Source: Candidatus Iainarchaeum sp. (GTDB taxonomy: Archaea > Iainarchaeota > Iainarchaeia > Iainarchaeales > GCA-2688035). From it: a DNA stretch of 25,817 bases. The stretch spans positions 1-25,817 of the forward strand of contig JAFCCZ010000004.1 in the NCBI GenBank assembly GCA_017609945.1. Reading direction: 5' to 3'. Below are positions 6,620 through 13,159 of the stretch, in pieces (the first letter of the stretch is position 1; the number at the start of each line of letters is the position of its first letter). The notes beneath the pieces are model-generated. The model had not been told where the DNA came from, ran no database searches, and saw nothing but the letters and a program-made list of their open reading frames with translations. Made by a program: the position numbers and the translations under genes.

Positions 6620-7339
6620 TTAAATAATCTCCTTTTGCATTGCGTAATTAATCGTTGCTTCTGCCAAAATTTCAACTGAATTAAACACCCTAATGCCCAG
6701 ATTCTTTTCATTTACTAGGATTGGGATATCTGTGCAGCCAAATACCACTGCTTCTGCCCCTTGTCCCTTCATCTCTTGAGTAATTGCCTTAATCACTTCT
6801 TTGTCCCTTGCCAATTTTTTTCCAGCCAGAATATTCAATATTACCTGACTTACCACTGTCTGATTTTTTGGGGTTATTAGTTCTATATTCTTTTTTTCCA
6901 ATTCAGTAAAATACAAACCAGTCTGCACCGTGGTTTCTGTTGCAAGCAGACCAACCTTTTTGCACCCCTGGAGTTTAATTCTCTTTGCTGTTTCGGCCAC
7001 TATGCTTAGAAATGGAATGGAAAGTTCTTTCACCATTTTTTCGTAAAAGCAGGTGGCTGTGTTGCAGGGCATTACCAAGAAATCCGCGCCGGTGGACTCC
7101 AACTTTTTGGCTCCTCCAACTAAACAATCCAAAACTCTGTCTCCCTTGTCAATTCCATTCAAAATGTTGGGGATTGGGAGGTTGTAAATGAAGATTTTGG
7201 GAAAGTCTTCGTCAAGTTGCGCTCCGTACTGTTTTTGGCACTGCTCTATTAGTAATTGATAAAATAGAGCAGTAGCCTCTGGCCCCATCCCTCCAAGTAC
7301 CCCAATTGTTTTAGTAGGCCTGACTGTGAAGTGAATCAC
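6620..7339 (-). CDS. Aspartate/glutamate racemase family protein
   Basis: A 239-residue protein of the cofactor-independent Asp/Glu racemase family, which uses two cysteines to invert an amino acid alpha carbon. The N-terminus reads IGVLGGMGPEAT. The first catalytic cysteine is Cys92 in VMPCNTATC, and the second is Cys202 in VFGCTDIPIL, where Asp replaces the usual Glu of GCTE. No ATG is available near the family's start, so I chose GTG at 7339, which lies 18 bases after the tRNA-His gene; an earlier start would run into the tRNA. It may be cotranscribed with that tRNA. Aspartate is the likely substrate by similarity, for D-amino acid production, but this is inferred. Confidence 0.88.
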   Translation of the reverse strand: MIHFTVRPTKTIGVLGGMGPEATALFYQLLIEQCQKQYGAQLDEDFPKIFIYNLPIPNILNGIDKGDRVLDCLVGGAKKLESTGADFLVMPCNTATCFYEKMVKELSIPFLSIVAETAKRIKLQGCKKVGLLATETTVQTGLYFTELEKKNIELITPKNQTVVSQVILNILAGKKLARDKEVIKAITQEMKGQGAEAVVFGCTDIPILVNEKNLGIRVFNSVEILAEATINYAMQKEII

Positions 7340-7357
7340 GCTCAGAAAAAGAAAAAG

Positions 7358-7430
7358 GGCCGCGGCCGGGACTCGAACCCGGGTCGGAGGCTCCACAAGC
7401 CTCTATCCTAACCACTGGACGACCGCAGCC
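7358..7430 (-). tRNA. tRNA-His (GUG)
   Basis: On the minus strand the acceptor arms GCTGCGG/CCGCGGC pair with one G-T. The anticodon stem GAGGC/GCCTC closes the loop TTGTGGA (anticodon GTG), and the T arm CCGGG-TTCGAGT-CCCGG is intact. The His identity elements are visible: an extra G at position -1 (base 7430) opposite a discriminator C (7358). There is no intron. A TATA-like TACTTAAATTT precedes it by about 15-20 bases. Confidence 0.95.
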
Positions 7431-7509
7431 ATCTTTAGCTAAATTTAAGTATTTGTTTAAAGAAAAAGAATAAAAAGAATTGGAGAACGCAGAGCTTTCG
7501 CTAAATGAT

Positions 7510-7590
7510 TTACTCTTCTTCTCCGCCTTTAGGGCTTTCGCCCTCATCGCCTTCACCGCATTCACCGCAGCCGTGAAGTAACTCACTCAT
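7510..7590 (-). CDS. Possible 26-residue acidic CxxC microprotein
   Basis: From ATG 7590 a 26-codon frame reads MSELLHGCGECGEG and continues acidic and Gly-rich to a TAA at 7510. It has one CxxC pair (CGEC) and no Ala-rich or low-complexity shadow pattern. The support is positional: a strong TATA-like box CTTTAAATAAAG is centred 26 bases before the ATG, the spacing of a leaderless gene. A competing frame from GTG 7586 runs through the tRNA-His gene and is less credible. The box could alternatively drive a longer transcript into tRNA-His. No function can be assigned. Confidence 0.4.
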   Translation of the reverse strand: MSELLHGCGECGEGDEGESPKGGEEE

Positions 7591-7609
7591 AATTAATTTT
7601 AACCCCTTT

Positions 7610-7621
7610 CTTTATTTAAAG
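7610..7621 (-). promoter_or_regulatory. TATA-like box before the 26-residue frame
   Basis: Minus-strand CTTTAAATAAAG is centred about 26 bases upstream of the ATG at 7590. It is one of the better TATA matches in the window. Confidence 0.5.
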
Positions 7622-7650
7622 CTTTTCCTCGCCTTGTTTGGAAAGTAGTG

Positions 7651-7824
7651 CTACCACCAGGGACCGTGCCGTTTCCCTGCTCTTGGCCTTGCTTTGACAG
7701 AGGGTCCTTTAGATCGTTTCGTTGTAGGCCCTGCCCCAGCTTTCAGCTTTGGTTTCGCCTTCTTCTTTGGTGGCTTCTTCTTCACGCGCTTCTTTTTCTT
7801 AATAGTTTTTCGCCTTGGGGACAT
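7651..7824 (-). CDS. Small Lys-rich basic protein (57 residues)
   Basis: From ATG 7824 to TAG 7651 a 57-residue frame begins MSPRRKTIKKKKRVKKKPPK and stays extremely basic (Lys, Arg and Pro with a few Gly, Ala and Ser), ending GKRHGPWW. There are only three or so acidic-free hydrophobic positions and no membrane segment. It resembles the disordered tails of nucleic-acid-binding proteins (histone H1-like or ribosome-associated), but I cannot name a family. A TATA-like box CCTTATTAAG is centred 25 bases before the ATG, fitting a leaderless gene. It is transcribed divergently from the neighbouring gene at 7917. A nucleic-acid-binding role is inference from charge only. Confidence 0.65.
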   Translation of the reverse strand: MSPRRKTIKKKKRVKKKPPKKKAKPKLKAGAGPTTKRSKGPSVKARPRAGKRHGPWW

Positions 7825-7844
7825 AACAGAATACTTTTCTTTTG

Positions 7845-7854
7845 CTTAATAAGG
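7845..7854 (-). promoter_or_regulatory. TATA-like box for the 57-residue basic protein
   Basis: Minus-strand CCTTATTAAG is centred about 25 bases upstream of the ATG at 7824, as expected for a leaderless transcript. Confidence 0.45.
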
Positions 7855-7916
7855 CTTTTCCTTGCCTTTCCAAAAGAATTAAATAAATCCGAGAACACAA
7901 TATTCATAGTGTTTTA

Positions 7917-8408
7917 ATGGCGTACGACCAGGCAGCGGATCTCAGGCAGCAAAGGCTTGACGAGCATTTTGCAAGATCGGGTGAGGCAAAGGAGCTTAGA
8001 AGGGATGCAATGCAGCGCAGCCCAACGCTAAAGCCAATGAACCAGCGCTCCAGCACGCTTTCAAGGATTCCCTTTATTGGGTTTATTTTCCAGTTTATCG
8101 CAGGTCTTATTACAAGCATTGGGGTTAGAAACATTGCAAGAAGGCAGAGGCCTTTAACGCGGCTGCCTCGCATTCCTGGCGCAAAGGTGCCTCTAAAGGT
8201 AAGCCGTGGAAGGTTCGCCGGAAGGAAATTTCCCGGCTGGCCCGGAAAGATGGGACGGGGTGCATTCCGTGGTCCGAGTCCAACCACTTTTGGGCCGCAG
8301 CGCAATGAGCCCTTTGGGCCAAGGCATCCGGAAATTCACAGGCGGCCTGCTCATTTGAGAACGCCGCAAAAGCCCCATGTTTTGAGCAAAAGAAGGCGAG
8401 CGGCCTAA
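7917..8408 (+). CDS. Basic protein with one hydrophobic segment, unknown function
   Basis: A 163-residue protein. Residues 1-50 are helical and charged. Residues 51-70 (around IPFIGFIFQFIAGLITSIG) form a likely membrane helix. The rest is strongly basic and rich in Arg, Pro and Gly with repeated patches such as GRFAGRKFPGWPGKMGRG, so it is probably disordered. I do not recognise a family. An AT-rich TATA-like tract at 7876-7889 precedes the ATG by about 33 bases, leaving a leader of only a few bases. Its stop overlaps the stop end of the convergent trkA gene by four bases. The basic tail could bind nucleic acid or ribosomes at the membrane; that is only inference. Confidence 0.6.
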   Translation: MAYDQAADLRQQRLDEHFARSGEAKELRRDAMQRSPTLKPMNQRSSTLSRIPFIGFIFQFIAGLITSIGVRNIARRQRPLTRLPRIPGAKVPLKVSRGRFAGRKFPGWPGKMGRGAFRGPSPTTFGPQRNEPFGPRHPEIHRRPAHLRTPQKPHVLSKRRRAA

Positions 8409-9055
8409 ATTATTTTCCTTACCTTTTCGGCAACCTCGCGCTTTGCCAGAATCAGAATCTTTTGCCCTGCCTTTACCATGGTTTCGGCGTCCGGAATCAC
8501 AAGGTTTTTGTCCTCAAAGATTGCCACAACCGCGGAGCCGGGCGGGTGCTCTATTTCCTTAATTTTCTTGCCCGCAATCTTGCTTTTTTCAGTTATTTGA
8601 ATTTCCATTATTTCGGCTGAACCGCGGGAAATAAACGCCAGGTCAAGCACTTCTGGCTTTGTTATCAGCTCTGCAATGTAGCCGGCCGCGGCTGCCTCCG
8701 GATGAATCACTATGTCAATCCCGAGCTTTTTCAAAACCTGCTCGTCGTAATCAACCTTTGAGATTCTTGCCGCAACCTGTTTGGCCCCAAGCTCTTTTGC
8801 GAGCAGCGAAATAATCATGTTTGTTTCGTCCTGCCCTGTCAACGCTACAACCGCGTCAGCTTCCTTTACTCCTCCCTTTTCCAGCAGGCGTGGCTCTGTT
8901 CCGTCCCCCTGGGTTGCAACAATGTCCAGATCCCTGCTTATCTTGTCGCATCTTTCAGCGCTTTTGTCAATAACAACCGCATCGTGCTCTTCTTCCAGCA
9001 AAAGCTGTGCAAGATAGTAGCCAACCTCTCCTGCTCCAACAATCAGTATGTACAT
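8405..9055 (-). CDS. trkA: Trk potassium-uptake regulatory protein TrkA
   Basis: A 216-residue cytoplasmic regulator of Trk/Ktr potassium transporters. The N-terminal RCK/TrkA-N Rossmann domain starts MYILIVGAGEVG (GxGxxG, residues 7-12) with the acidic residue at the end of strand two in VVIDKS. The TrkA-C ligand-binding domain follows in roughly the last 80 residues. It has a single RCK unit, as is common in archaea, so it must assemble as an oligomer under TrkH. I chose ATG 9055 because AGGGA sits about 8 bases upstream; a TTG six bases earlier is less good. A TATA-like AGGTTTTAAATAG (9089-9099) lies between trkH and trkA, so trkA can be transcribed on its own with a short leader. Confidence 0.93.
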   Translation of the reverse strand: MYILIVGAGEVGYYLAQLLLEEEHDAVVIDKSAERCDKISRDLDIVATQGDGTEPRLLEKGGVKEADAVVALTGQDETNMIISLLAKELGAKQVAARISKVDYDEQVLKKLGIDIVIHPEAAAAGYIAELITKPEVLDLAFISRGSAEIMEIQITEKSKIAGKKIKEIEHPPGSAVVAIFEDKNLVIPDAETMVKAGQKILILAKREVAEKVRKII

Positions 9056-9104
9056 CTGCAATCCCTTAATTGATTACCCCCTTTCCCCTATTTAAAACCT
9101 TTTT

Positions 9105-10583
9105 TTATCTTCTGGACCGCCGCATTGACAGCATGAAGCCGATCGCGGAGAGTATCGGGATTATTTCAAGCCTGCCAACCCACATGTTTATTATCAGCAT
9201 GATTTCAACCGAGAGCGGCATGCCGGGGTTTACTATTCCTGTTGAAATTCCTGCATTGCTTTGCGCTGAAACAACCTCAAAAACACTGTCAGCCAGGCTG
9301 TTGCCGTGAAGGGTCAAAACCATCGAGCCTATCAGAATGAACAGGGCCCAGAGCAGAATGAACTGGTTAACCGCCTTTATTTCGGACAGCTCCAGGTTTC
9401 GGCCCTCAAACTTTCTTGCAAAAAAGCTTTTCGCCGGCAAGATTGCTTCCTTAATGCGCCAGTAGATTGACTTAATGAAAATAATGAACCTTGAGATTTT
9501 TATCCCGCCTGCAGTGCTTCCGGCAGAGCCCCCAATAAACATTACCGCCAGCAAAACCAGCTTTATGAAGTCGTCCCACCTCATTACGTCTGCTGCCGTG
9601 ACAAGCGAGAATCCCCCACAGGTGAGTGCGGAAAATGCGTGAAAGAAGGCCTGGTTTATTCCCACAATATTGCTTCCGTACAAGAGCATCATTTTTGGCA
9701 GAATCATTACAGTTGCAAGCAGGCCCAGAAGAACCATTGTTTTGAATTCCGCGTCGTGCAACAGCAGCCCAAAATTCCGTTTCTTCATCACAAGGTAGTG
9801 AACGCTGAAGGAGATTGCGCCCAAAAGCATTATCACTACAAGGCTTGCGTCAATTGCAAGGCTGTGAGCCCCGGCAAGCCCTTGCGAGGTAATGTCCATG
9901 CCGGTTGTGCTTATTGCAGACATGCTGTAGTTTATTGCAGTAAACAGGCCCATTCCGCTTAGGTAAAGCAACAGCACTCCAAAGATGGTTAATCCAATGT
10001 AAATGTTCCAGATTTCCTTAACCGTGTTCTTGAGGTTTGGCTTTATCCTCTCTTCCCGCCCCTCTGCCACGCTCAGCTTGCTTGCCCTGCTGTAGGTGCT
10101 TAACACGCCGGTTAGGGCAAGCACTACAATTCCCACGCCCCCAATCCATGAAAGAAAGCTTCGCCAGAAAACAATTGAGTTCGGCGCGAAGTCAATGCTG
10201 AATCGCATTACGCTTAATCCAGTGGTGGTAAGTGCGGACATGGACTCAAAGTAAGCGTGCACAAATGGCATCCCCTGTGTTAAAACGAACGGGACTGCGG
10301 CTATAGCGCAGTAAAGCAGCCAGAAGAGTGAAGCGGTTAGAAAAGCGTGCTTTAAGTCTGTTTCAAGTTTTGGGGCAAAAGCGTTTTTTAGAACAAGCCC
10401 TATTGCAAAGGCAATCGCACCAGCAATAACGTAGTTTACAACAATTGAAACGCTTTCAAAGTAGAAGAGGGCAACAAGCAGGGGCACAATAAACGTTAAA
10501 CTGCTCCACTCGGTTATTGTTCCCAAATCCCTGAGAACAACCCTTACGTCCTCTTTTCCAAGCTTGATTAGCATTGCAGGCAT
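9105..10583 (-). CDS. trkH: Trk potassium transporter subunit TrkH
   Basis: A 492-residue membrane channel subunit for potassium uptake. The four selectivity-filter loops of the Trk/Ktr/HKT superfamily can be read in order: TTTGLSVM, STTGMDIT, CGGFSLVT and NAGISTGI, each with the filter glycine. About ten hydrophobic segments surround them. It sits directly upstream of trkA on the same strand, the usual pairing of pore and regulator. ATG 10583 was chosen because a TATA-like TTTATTAA is centred 27 bases before it; the TTG at 10601 would lie inside the promoter. The C-terminus MRRSRR is positively charged and cytoplasmic. Confidence 0.95.
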   Translation of the reverse strand: MPAMLIKLGKEDVRVVLRDLGTITEWSSLTFIVPLLVALFYFESVSIVVNYVIAGAIAFAIGLVLKNAFAPKLETDLKHAFLTASLFWLLYCAIAAVPFVLTQGMPFVHAYFESMSALTTTGLSVMRFSIDFAPNSIVFWRSFLSWIGGVGIVVLALTGVLSTYSRASKLSVAEGREERIKPNLKNTVKEIWNIYIGLTIFGVLLLYLSGMGLFTAINYSMSAISTTGMDITSQGLAGAHSLAIDASLVVIMLLGAISFSVHYLVMKKRNFGLLLHDAEFKTMVLLGLLATVMILPKMMLLYGSNIVGINQAFFHAFSALTCGGFSLVTAADVMRWDDFIKLVLLAVMFIGGSAGSTAGGIKISRFIIFIKSIYWRIKEAILPAKSFFARKFEGRNLELSEIKAVNQFILLWALFILIGSMVLTLHGNSLADSVFEVVSAQSNAGISTGIVNPGMPLSVEIMLIINMWVGRLEIIPILSAIGFMLSMRRSRR

Positions 10584-10604
10584 TGCAACAAATAACTTCA
10601 ATGA

Positions 10605-10616
10605 GGTTAATAAATG
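10605..10616. promoter_or_regulatory. Shared TATA-like box for trkH (-) and the LDH2 remnant (+)
   Basis: The sequence GGTTAATAAATG reads as TTTATTAA on the minus strand, 27 bases before the trkH ATG at 10583. It reads as TTAATAAA on the plus strand, 28 bases before the ATG at 10639. One near-palindromic AT box thus has leaderless spacing in both directions. Confidence 0.5.
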
Positions 10617-10638
10617 TTTTTTTCAGATATTTACTACG

Positions 10639-10932
10639 ATGATTTCCTCTAAAGCCGGTGCAAACCACGAAGACTGTGTTTGGGTTGATTTTGACCTAAT
10701 GGAAAAATTCATGGCAGACATATTTAAGGGATTGGGCGTTCCTGAAGAGGATGCAAAAATTTGCGCCAATGTATTAATTACCGCGGACAAAAGGGGAATT
10801 GATTCCCATGGAATAAATCGCCTCAAGCCAATCTACTTTGACAGGGGAGTTCCGGTTAACAAAAGCGTGCAAGAGGAAATGCTCCAAATGGCCAAAGAGC
10901 TTGGCTTGAAAGGGCACGATTTTGGTTTCTAA
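10639..10932 (+). pseudogene. LDH2-family (malate/L-lactate dehydrogenase) remnant with large internal deletion
   Basis: The 97-residue frame starts like the LDH2/MDG family of NAD(P)-dependent malate/L-lactate dehydrogenases: a helix MEKFMADIFKGLGVPEEDAK followed by RGIDSHGINRL (53-62), which carries the conserved His57. From about residue 66 the sequence (FDRGVPVNKSVQEEMLQMAK, then ELGL) instead looks like the extreme C-terminal tail of the same family. Full-length members are roughly 330-350 residues, so about 240 residues, including the dinucleotide-binding part, are missing and the ends are joined in frame. It cannot be an active dehydrogenase. It could still be expressed, since a TATA-like box lies 28 bases upstream of the ATG. 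An assembly collapse is a possible alternative. The family call for the N-terminal half is good. Confidence 0.65.
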
Positions 10933-10938
10933 TCAAAT

Positions 10939-11021
10939 GCAGGGGAGAGGATTCGAACCCCTGAAGGCACTAAGCCACCAGGCCCTGAACCTGGCTCCTT
11001 TGACCGCTCGGAAACCCCTGC
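10939..11021 (-). tRNA. tRNA-Leu (CAG)
   Basis: On the minus strand the acceptor arms GCAGGGG/CCCCTGC pair fully. The anticodon stem CCAGG/CCTGG closes the loop TTCAGGG (anticodon CAG). A long variable arm (TGGCTTAGTGCCTTC) marks a class II tRNA, and the discriminator is A, as expected for Leu. The T arm AGGGG-TTCGAAT-CCTCT is present. There is no intron and no encoded CCA. Confidence 0.93.
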
Positions 11022-11032
11022 GTTAAAGAACT

Positions 11033-11056
11033 CTCTTTGCGAAAGAGTTTTTAAAG
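11033..11056 (-). promoter_or_regulatory. TATA-like box for tRNA-Leu with adjacent hairpin
   Basis: Minus-strand CTTTAAAAA (11048-11056) is centred about 31 bases before the tRNA-Leu 5' end. Next to it, CTCTTT (11033-11038) and AAAGAG (11042-11047) form a 6-bp stem with a 3-base loop followed on the plus strand by TTTTT. That hairpin could also act as a plus-strand terminator, but the T run is explained equally well by the promoter. Confidence 0.4.
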
Positions 11057-11065
11057 TTCCTTAGC

Positions 11066-11136
11066 GTCCCCGCCGAGAATTGAACTCGAGTCGCAAGCTC
11101 CGCAAGCTTGTATGCTATCCACTACACCACGGGGAC
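11066..11136 (-). tRNA. tRNA-Arg (GCG)
   Basis: On the minus strand the acceptor arms GTCCCCG/CGGGGAC pair fully. The anticodon stem CAAGC/GCTTG closes the loop TTGCGGA (anticodon GCG), and the T arm TCGAG-TTCAATT-CTCGG is present with one G-T pair. The discriminator is G. It lies 44 bases upstream of tRNA-Leu on the same strand. Confidence 0.92.
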
Positions 11137-11160
11137 ATTTGAAGGAATTCGCTTCCGAAA

Positions 11161-12123
11161 TTATTTAATTAGTGTCTTTTCAATGATTGCGGCGTAAAGC
11201 ATTGCAAGTGGGGTTATAATAAAGCTTCCAATGAAGGAAAGCCCGGATGCAAGCAACAGCCCGTAAATCAGCCAGGCCAGCTGCTCAACCAGTTGCATTT
11301 CAGGAATTGCCTCTTTTGCGAGCTTTACAATTTCTTTTGGGTCAACCGGGTCTTGCCCGCTTTTCATTTCATTTCTGACATTTTCACTGAACTCCCCTTT
11401 GTTCATTTCAGATTGGAGTGAAAGCATCTGCATGTAAAAAAGCTTCGCGTTTTCGTCCTCGCTTTCCCCGAGCAAGGAAAAGTTTGGAAGCGAAGTGATT
11501 TCGGCCATTTGCATTCTGTGGCTTCTGACTATGAGGTCTGCAATGGAGTCAGTTGCCTGACCCTGCAGTTTGTTGCCCGCAAGCACCGGCTCCAGAACCT
11601 TCATTTCAATTTTCTGCACAAATTCCTCCTGTTGGGGGATTATTACCATTGCCGAAAGCACCAGAATTCCGATTCCTGTAAACATTATTGCCCGCTTGCT
11701 TGCGCTCATTGCGGTTCGCGGGGCAACCCACTTCTTTAGCTCGTTGAATTTTAGTGACGCCGTTTCAATCATCACTGGGATTGAAACCAGGTATAAAATT
11801 TGTACCACTGCAAGGCCCTGGAGTGCGGGAAACACAAGGTTTGCAATTATCAGGGCCGTGGCGCTTGCCCCCAGCGAAAAGGCCATTACCATTTTCTTTT
11901 CCGTTTTTCTGCCAAACATTGTAATTAGCGCGATTGCTGCCGGCGAAACAATGAGGAACAGTATGAAAGCAAGGCTTGTCACCTTTTCAAATATTTCCTG
12001 CAGTTCAAAGCTGAATAGCAGGTCAACAGTGAACACTGTGCTGAATAGGAATGCTGCAACAAACGTTGAAACGAATATTGCGGCGGACAAAATGTGCTCT
12101 TGCTTTATTTCGGTCGGTAACAT
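11161..12123 (-). CDS. Multi-pass membrane protein, unknown function
   Basis: A 320-residue protein with five clear hydrophobic segments in the first half (about residues 11-39, 48-70, 78-101, 104-124 and 144-163). Then comes a soluble stretch of about 110 residues (164-275) rich in Met, Glu and Lys, and a long hydrophobic end (278-315) that could be one or two helices. The soluble loop contains helical segments such as SHRMQMAEI and LFYMQMLSLQSEMNKG. I see no conserved catalytic motif or known family. The ATG at 12123 is preceded by the AT-rich tract TTAAAAATTAGCG. It sits 59 bases downstream of the methionine aminopeptidase gene on the same strand; any link is unproven. Confidence 0.75.
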   Translation of the reverse strand: MLPTEIKQEHILSAAIFVSTFVAAFLFSTVFTVDLLFSFELQEIFEKVTSLAFILFLIVSPAAIALITMFGRKTEKKMVMAFSLGASATALIIANLVFPALQGLAVVQILYLVSIPVMIETASLKFNELKKWVAPRTAMSASKRAIMFTGIGILVLSAMVIIPQQEEFVQKIEMKVLEPVLAGNKLQGQATDSIADLIVRSHRMQMAEITSLPNFSLLGESEDENAKLFYMQMLSLQSEMNKGEFSENVRNEMKSGQDPVDPKEIVKLAKEAIPEMQLVEQLAWLIYGLLLASGLSFIGSFIITPLAMLYAAIIEKTLIK

Positions 12124-12182
12124 CGCTAATTTTTAAGGGCAAAGTGGTTAATTAGGCTTACTGTTACCAAATTCGTTTTGGT

Positions 12183-13100
12183 TTATTTTACAAGCCTTGT
12201 TGCCTTTCCATCAAAAAGCAGTATTGTGTTCTCTGCTTGGGAAACAACCCTGCCCGCTTGCTCTCTCAGGACCGGGAAGGTTTTAATGCACTTTGCTTTC
12301 AGCAGTTCCCTTAGCGCGATCTTTCTCTGGAATTCGTTCATTTTTATATTTTCCCAGATCCATCTCTCGGCAAAGGGCAGGGTTTTATATTTCTCCAAAA
12401 CAAATGCCAGCACTTGCCTTGCGTAGCGGTTCCTCACCTGCTTTGGCTCGTCAATTGCAAAAATTTCAGACTGCGCCGACTCTCTCACAAACCCCTCTCC
12501 GTTTGTTGCAAAGGGCTCGAATGCGTAAGCAAAGCCTTCCTCCAAAACCCTGTCGTCGTTGTTTGCAATGTTTGCAATGCTTGGAGCGGCGTGTGTTTCG
12601 TACTGCGCAAGGCCGTGGCCTGTAAGATTTTGAATCGGATTGAATCCCTTGCTCTTGATTGTTTTCTCAATCTCCGCTCCAATCTTTCCAATTTCAACGC
12701 CCGGTTTTGCCATGCTGAGAGCGTTCTCTAAAGCAAGCTCGCTTGCCTCAATAAGGCCGGCCCAGTCATTGCTTGGGTTTACTGAAAATGAGGCGTCTGC
12801 AATAAATCCGTCAACGTGAACCCCAATGTCTACCTTGAGCAAGTCCTTGTCTTTCAAAACCGTTTCATCGCCCTGGCTTGGGGTGTAGTGGGCTGCCGCC
12901 TCATTTAGGCTCAAATTTACGGGAAAAGCAAGCTCTGCCTTCCCTGCGGATACCTCTTTCACGCCCTTTTCAACATTTAAGGCAATATCCAGCAGTTTTT
13001 TGCCTGAAACTGCGTCTTTTCTGGCTTTTTTCTGCAGTTTTCCCAGAATTTCACCAGCTTTAAGGTACTTTTTAGCCTGTTCGCTTTCCACAGTAATCAT
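12183..13100 (-). CDS. map: Methionine aminopeptidase, type II
   Basis: A 305-residue metalloenzyme that removes the initiator methionine from new proteins. All five metal ligands of the pita-bread fold are present: Asp91 (KVDIGVH), Asp102 (GFIADASF), His162 (LTGHGL), Glu195 (AFEPFA) and Glu290 (SQAENTI). His71 in AAAHYTP and His170 match the substrate-binding histidines. The insert between His170 and Glu290, with the winged-helix-like WIWENIKMNEFQRKIALREL region, is the subdomain that defines the type II (archaeal/eukaryotic) form. The ATG at 13100 has AAGG directly upstream. It lies between polB and an unknown membrane protein gene on the same strand. Confidence 0.95.
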   Translation of the reverse strand: MITVESEQAKKYLKAGEILGKLQKKARKDAVSGKKLLDIALNVEKGVKEVSAGKAELAFPVNLSLNEAAAHYTPSQGDETVLKDKDLLKVDIGVHVDGFIADASFSVNPSNDWAGLIEASELALENALSMAKPGVEIGKIGAEIEKTIKSKGFNPIQNLTGHGLAQYETHAAPSIANIANNDDRVLEEGFAYAFEPFATNGEGFVRESAQSEIFAIDEPKQVRNRYARQVLAFVLEKYKTLPFAERWIWENIKMNEFQRKIALRELLKAKCIKTFPVLREQAGRVVSQAENTILLFDGKATRLVK

Positions 13101-13159
13101 CCTTAATTTATGATTTTATCTTGGAAAAAGGTTAAAAAACTCGCTTTTTTCCGGCAATT

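Noticed and set aside
7340..7396. Upstream start of the racemase within tRNA-His
   Set aside because: The extension lies partly in the tRNA gene and adds non-family residues before the IGVLGGMGP strand.
11033..11052. Intrinsic terminator on the plus strand
   Set aside because: The stem is only 6 bp and the T tract is equally well explained as the TATA box of tRNA-Leu on the other strand.
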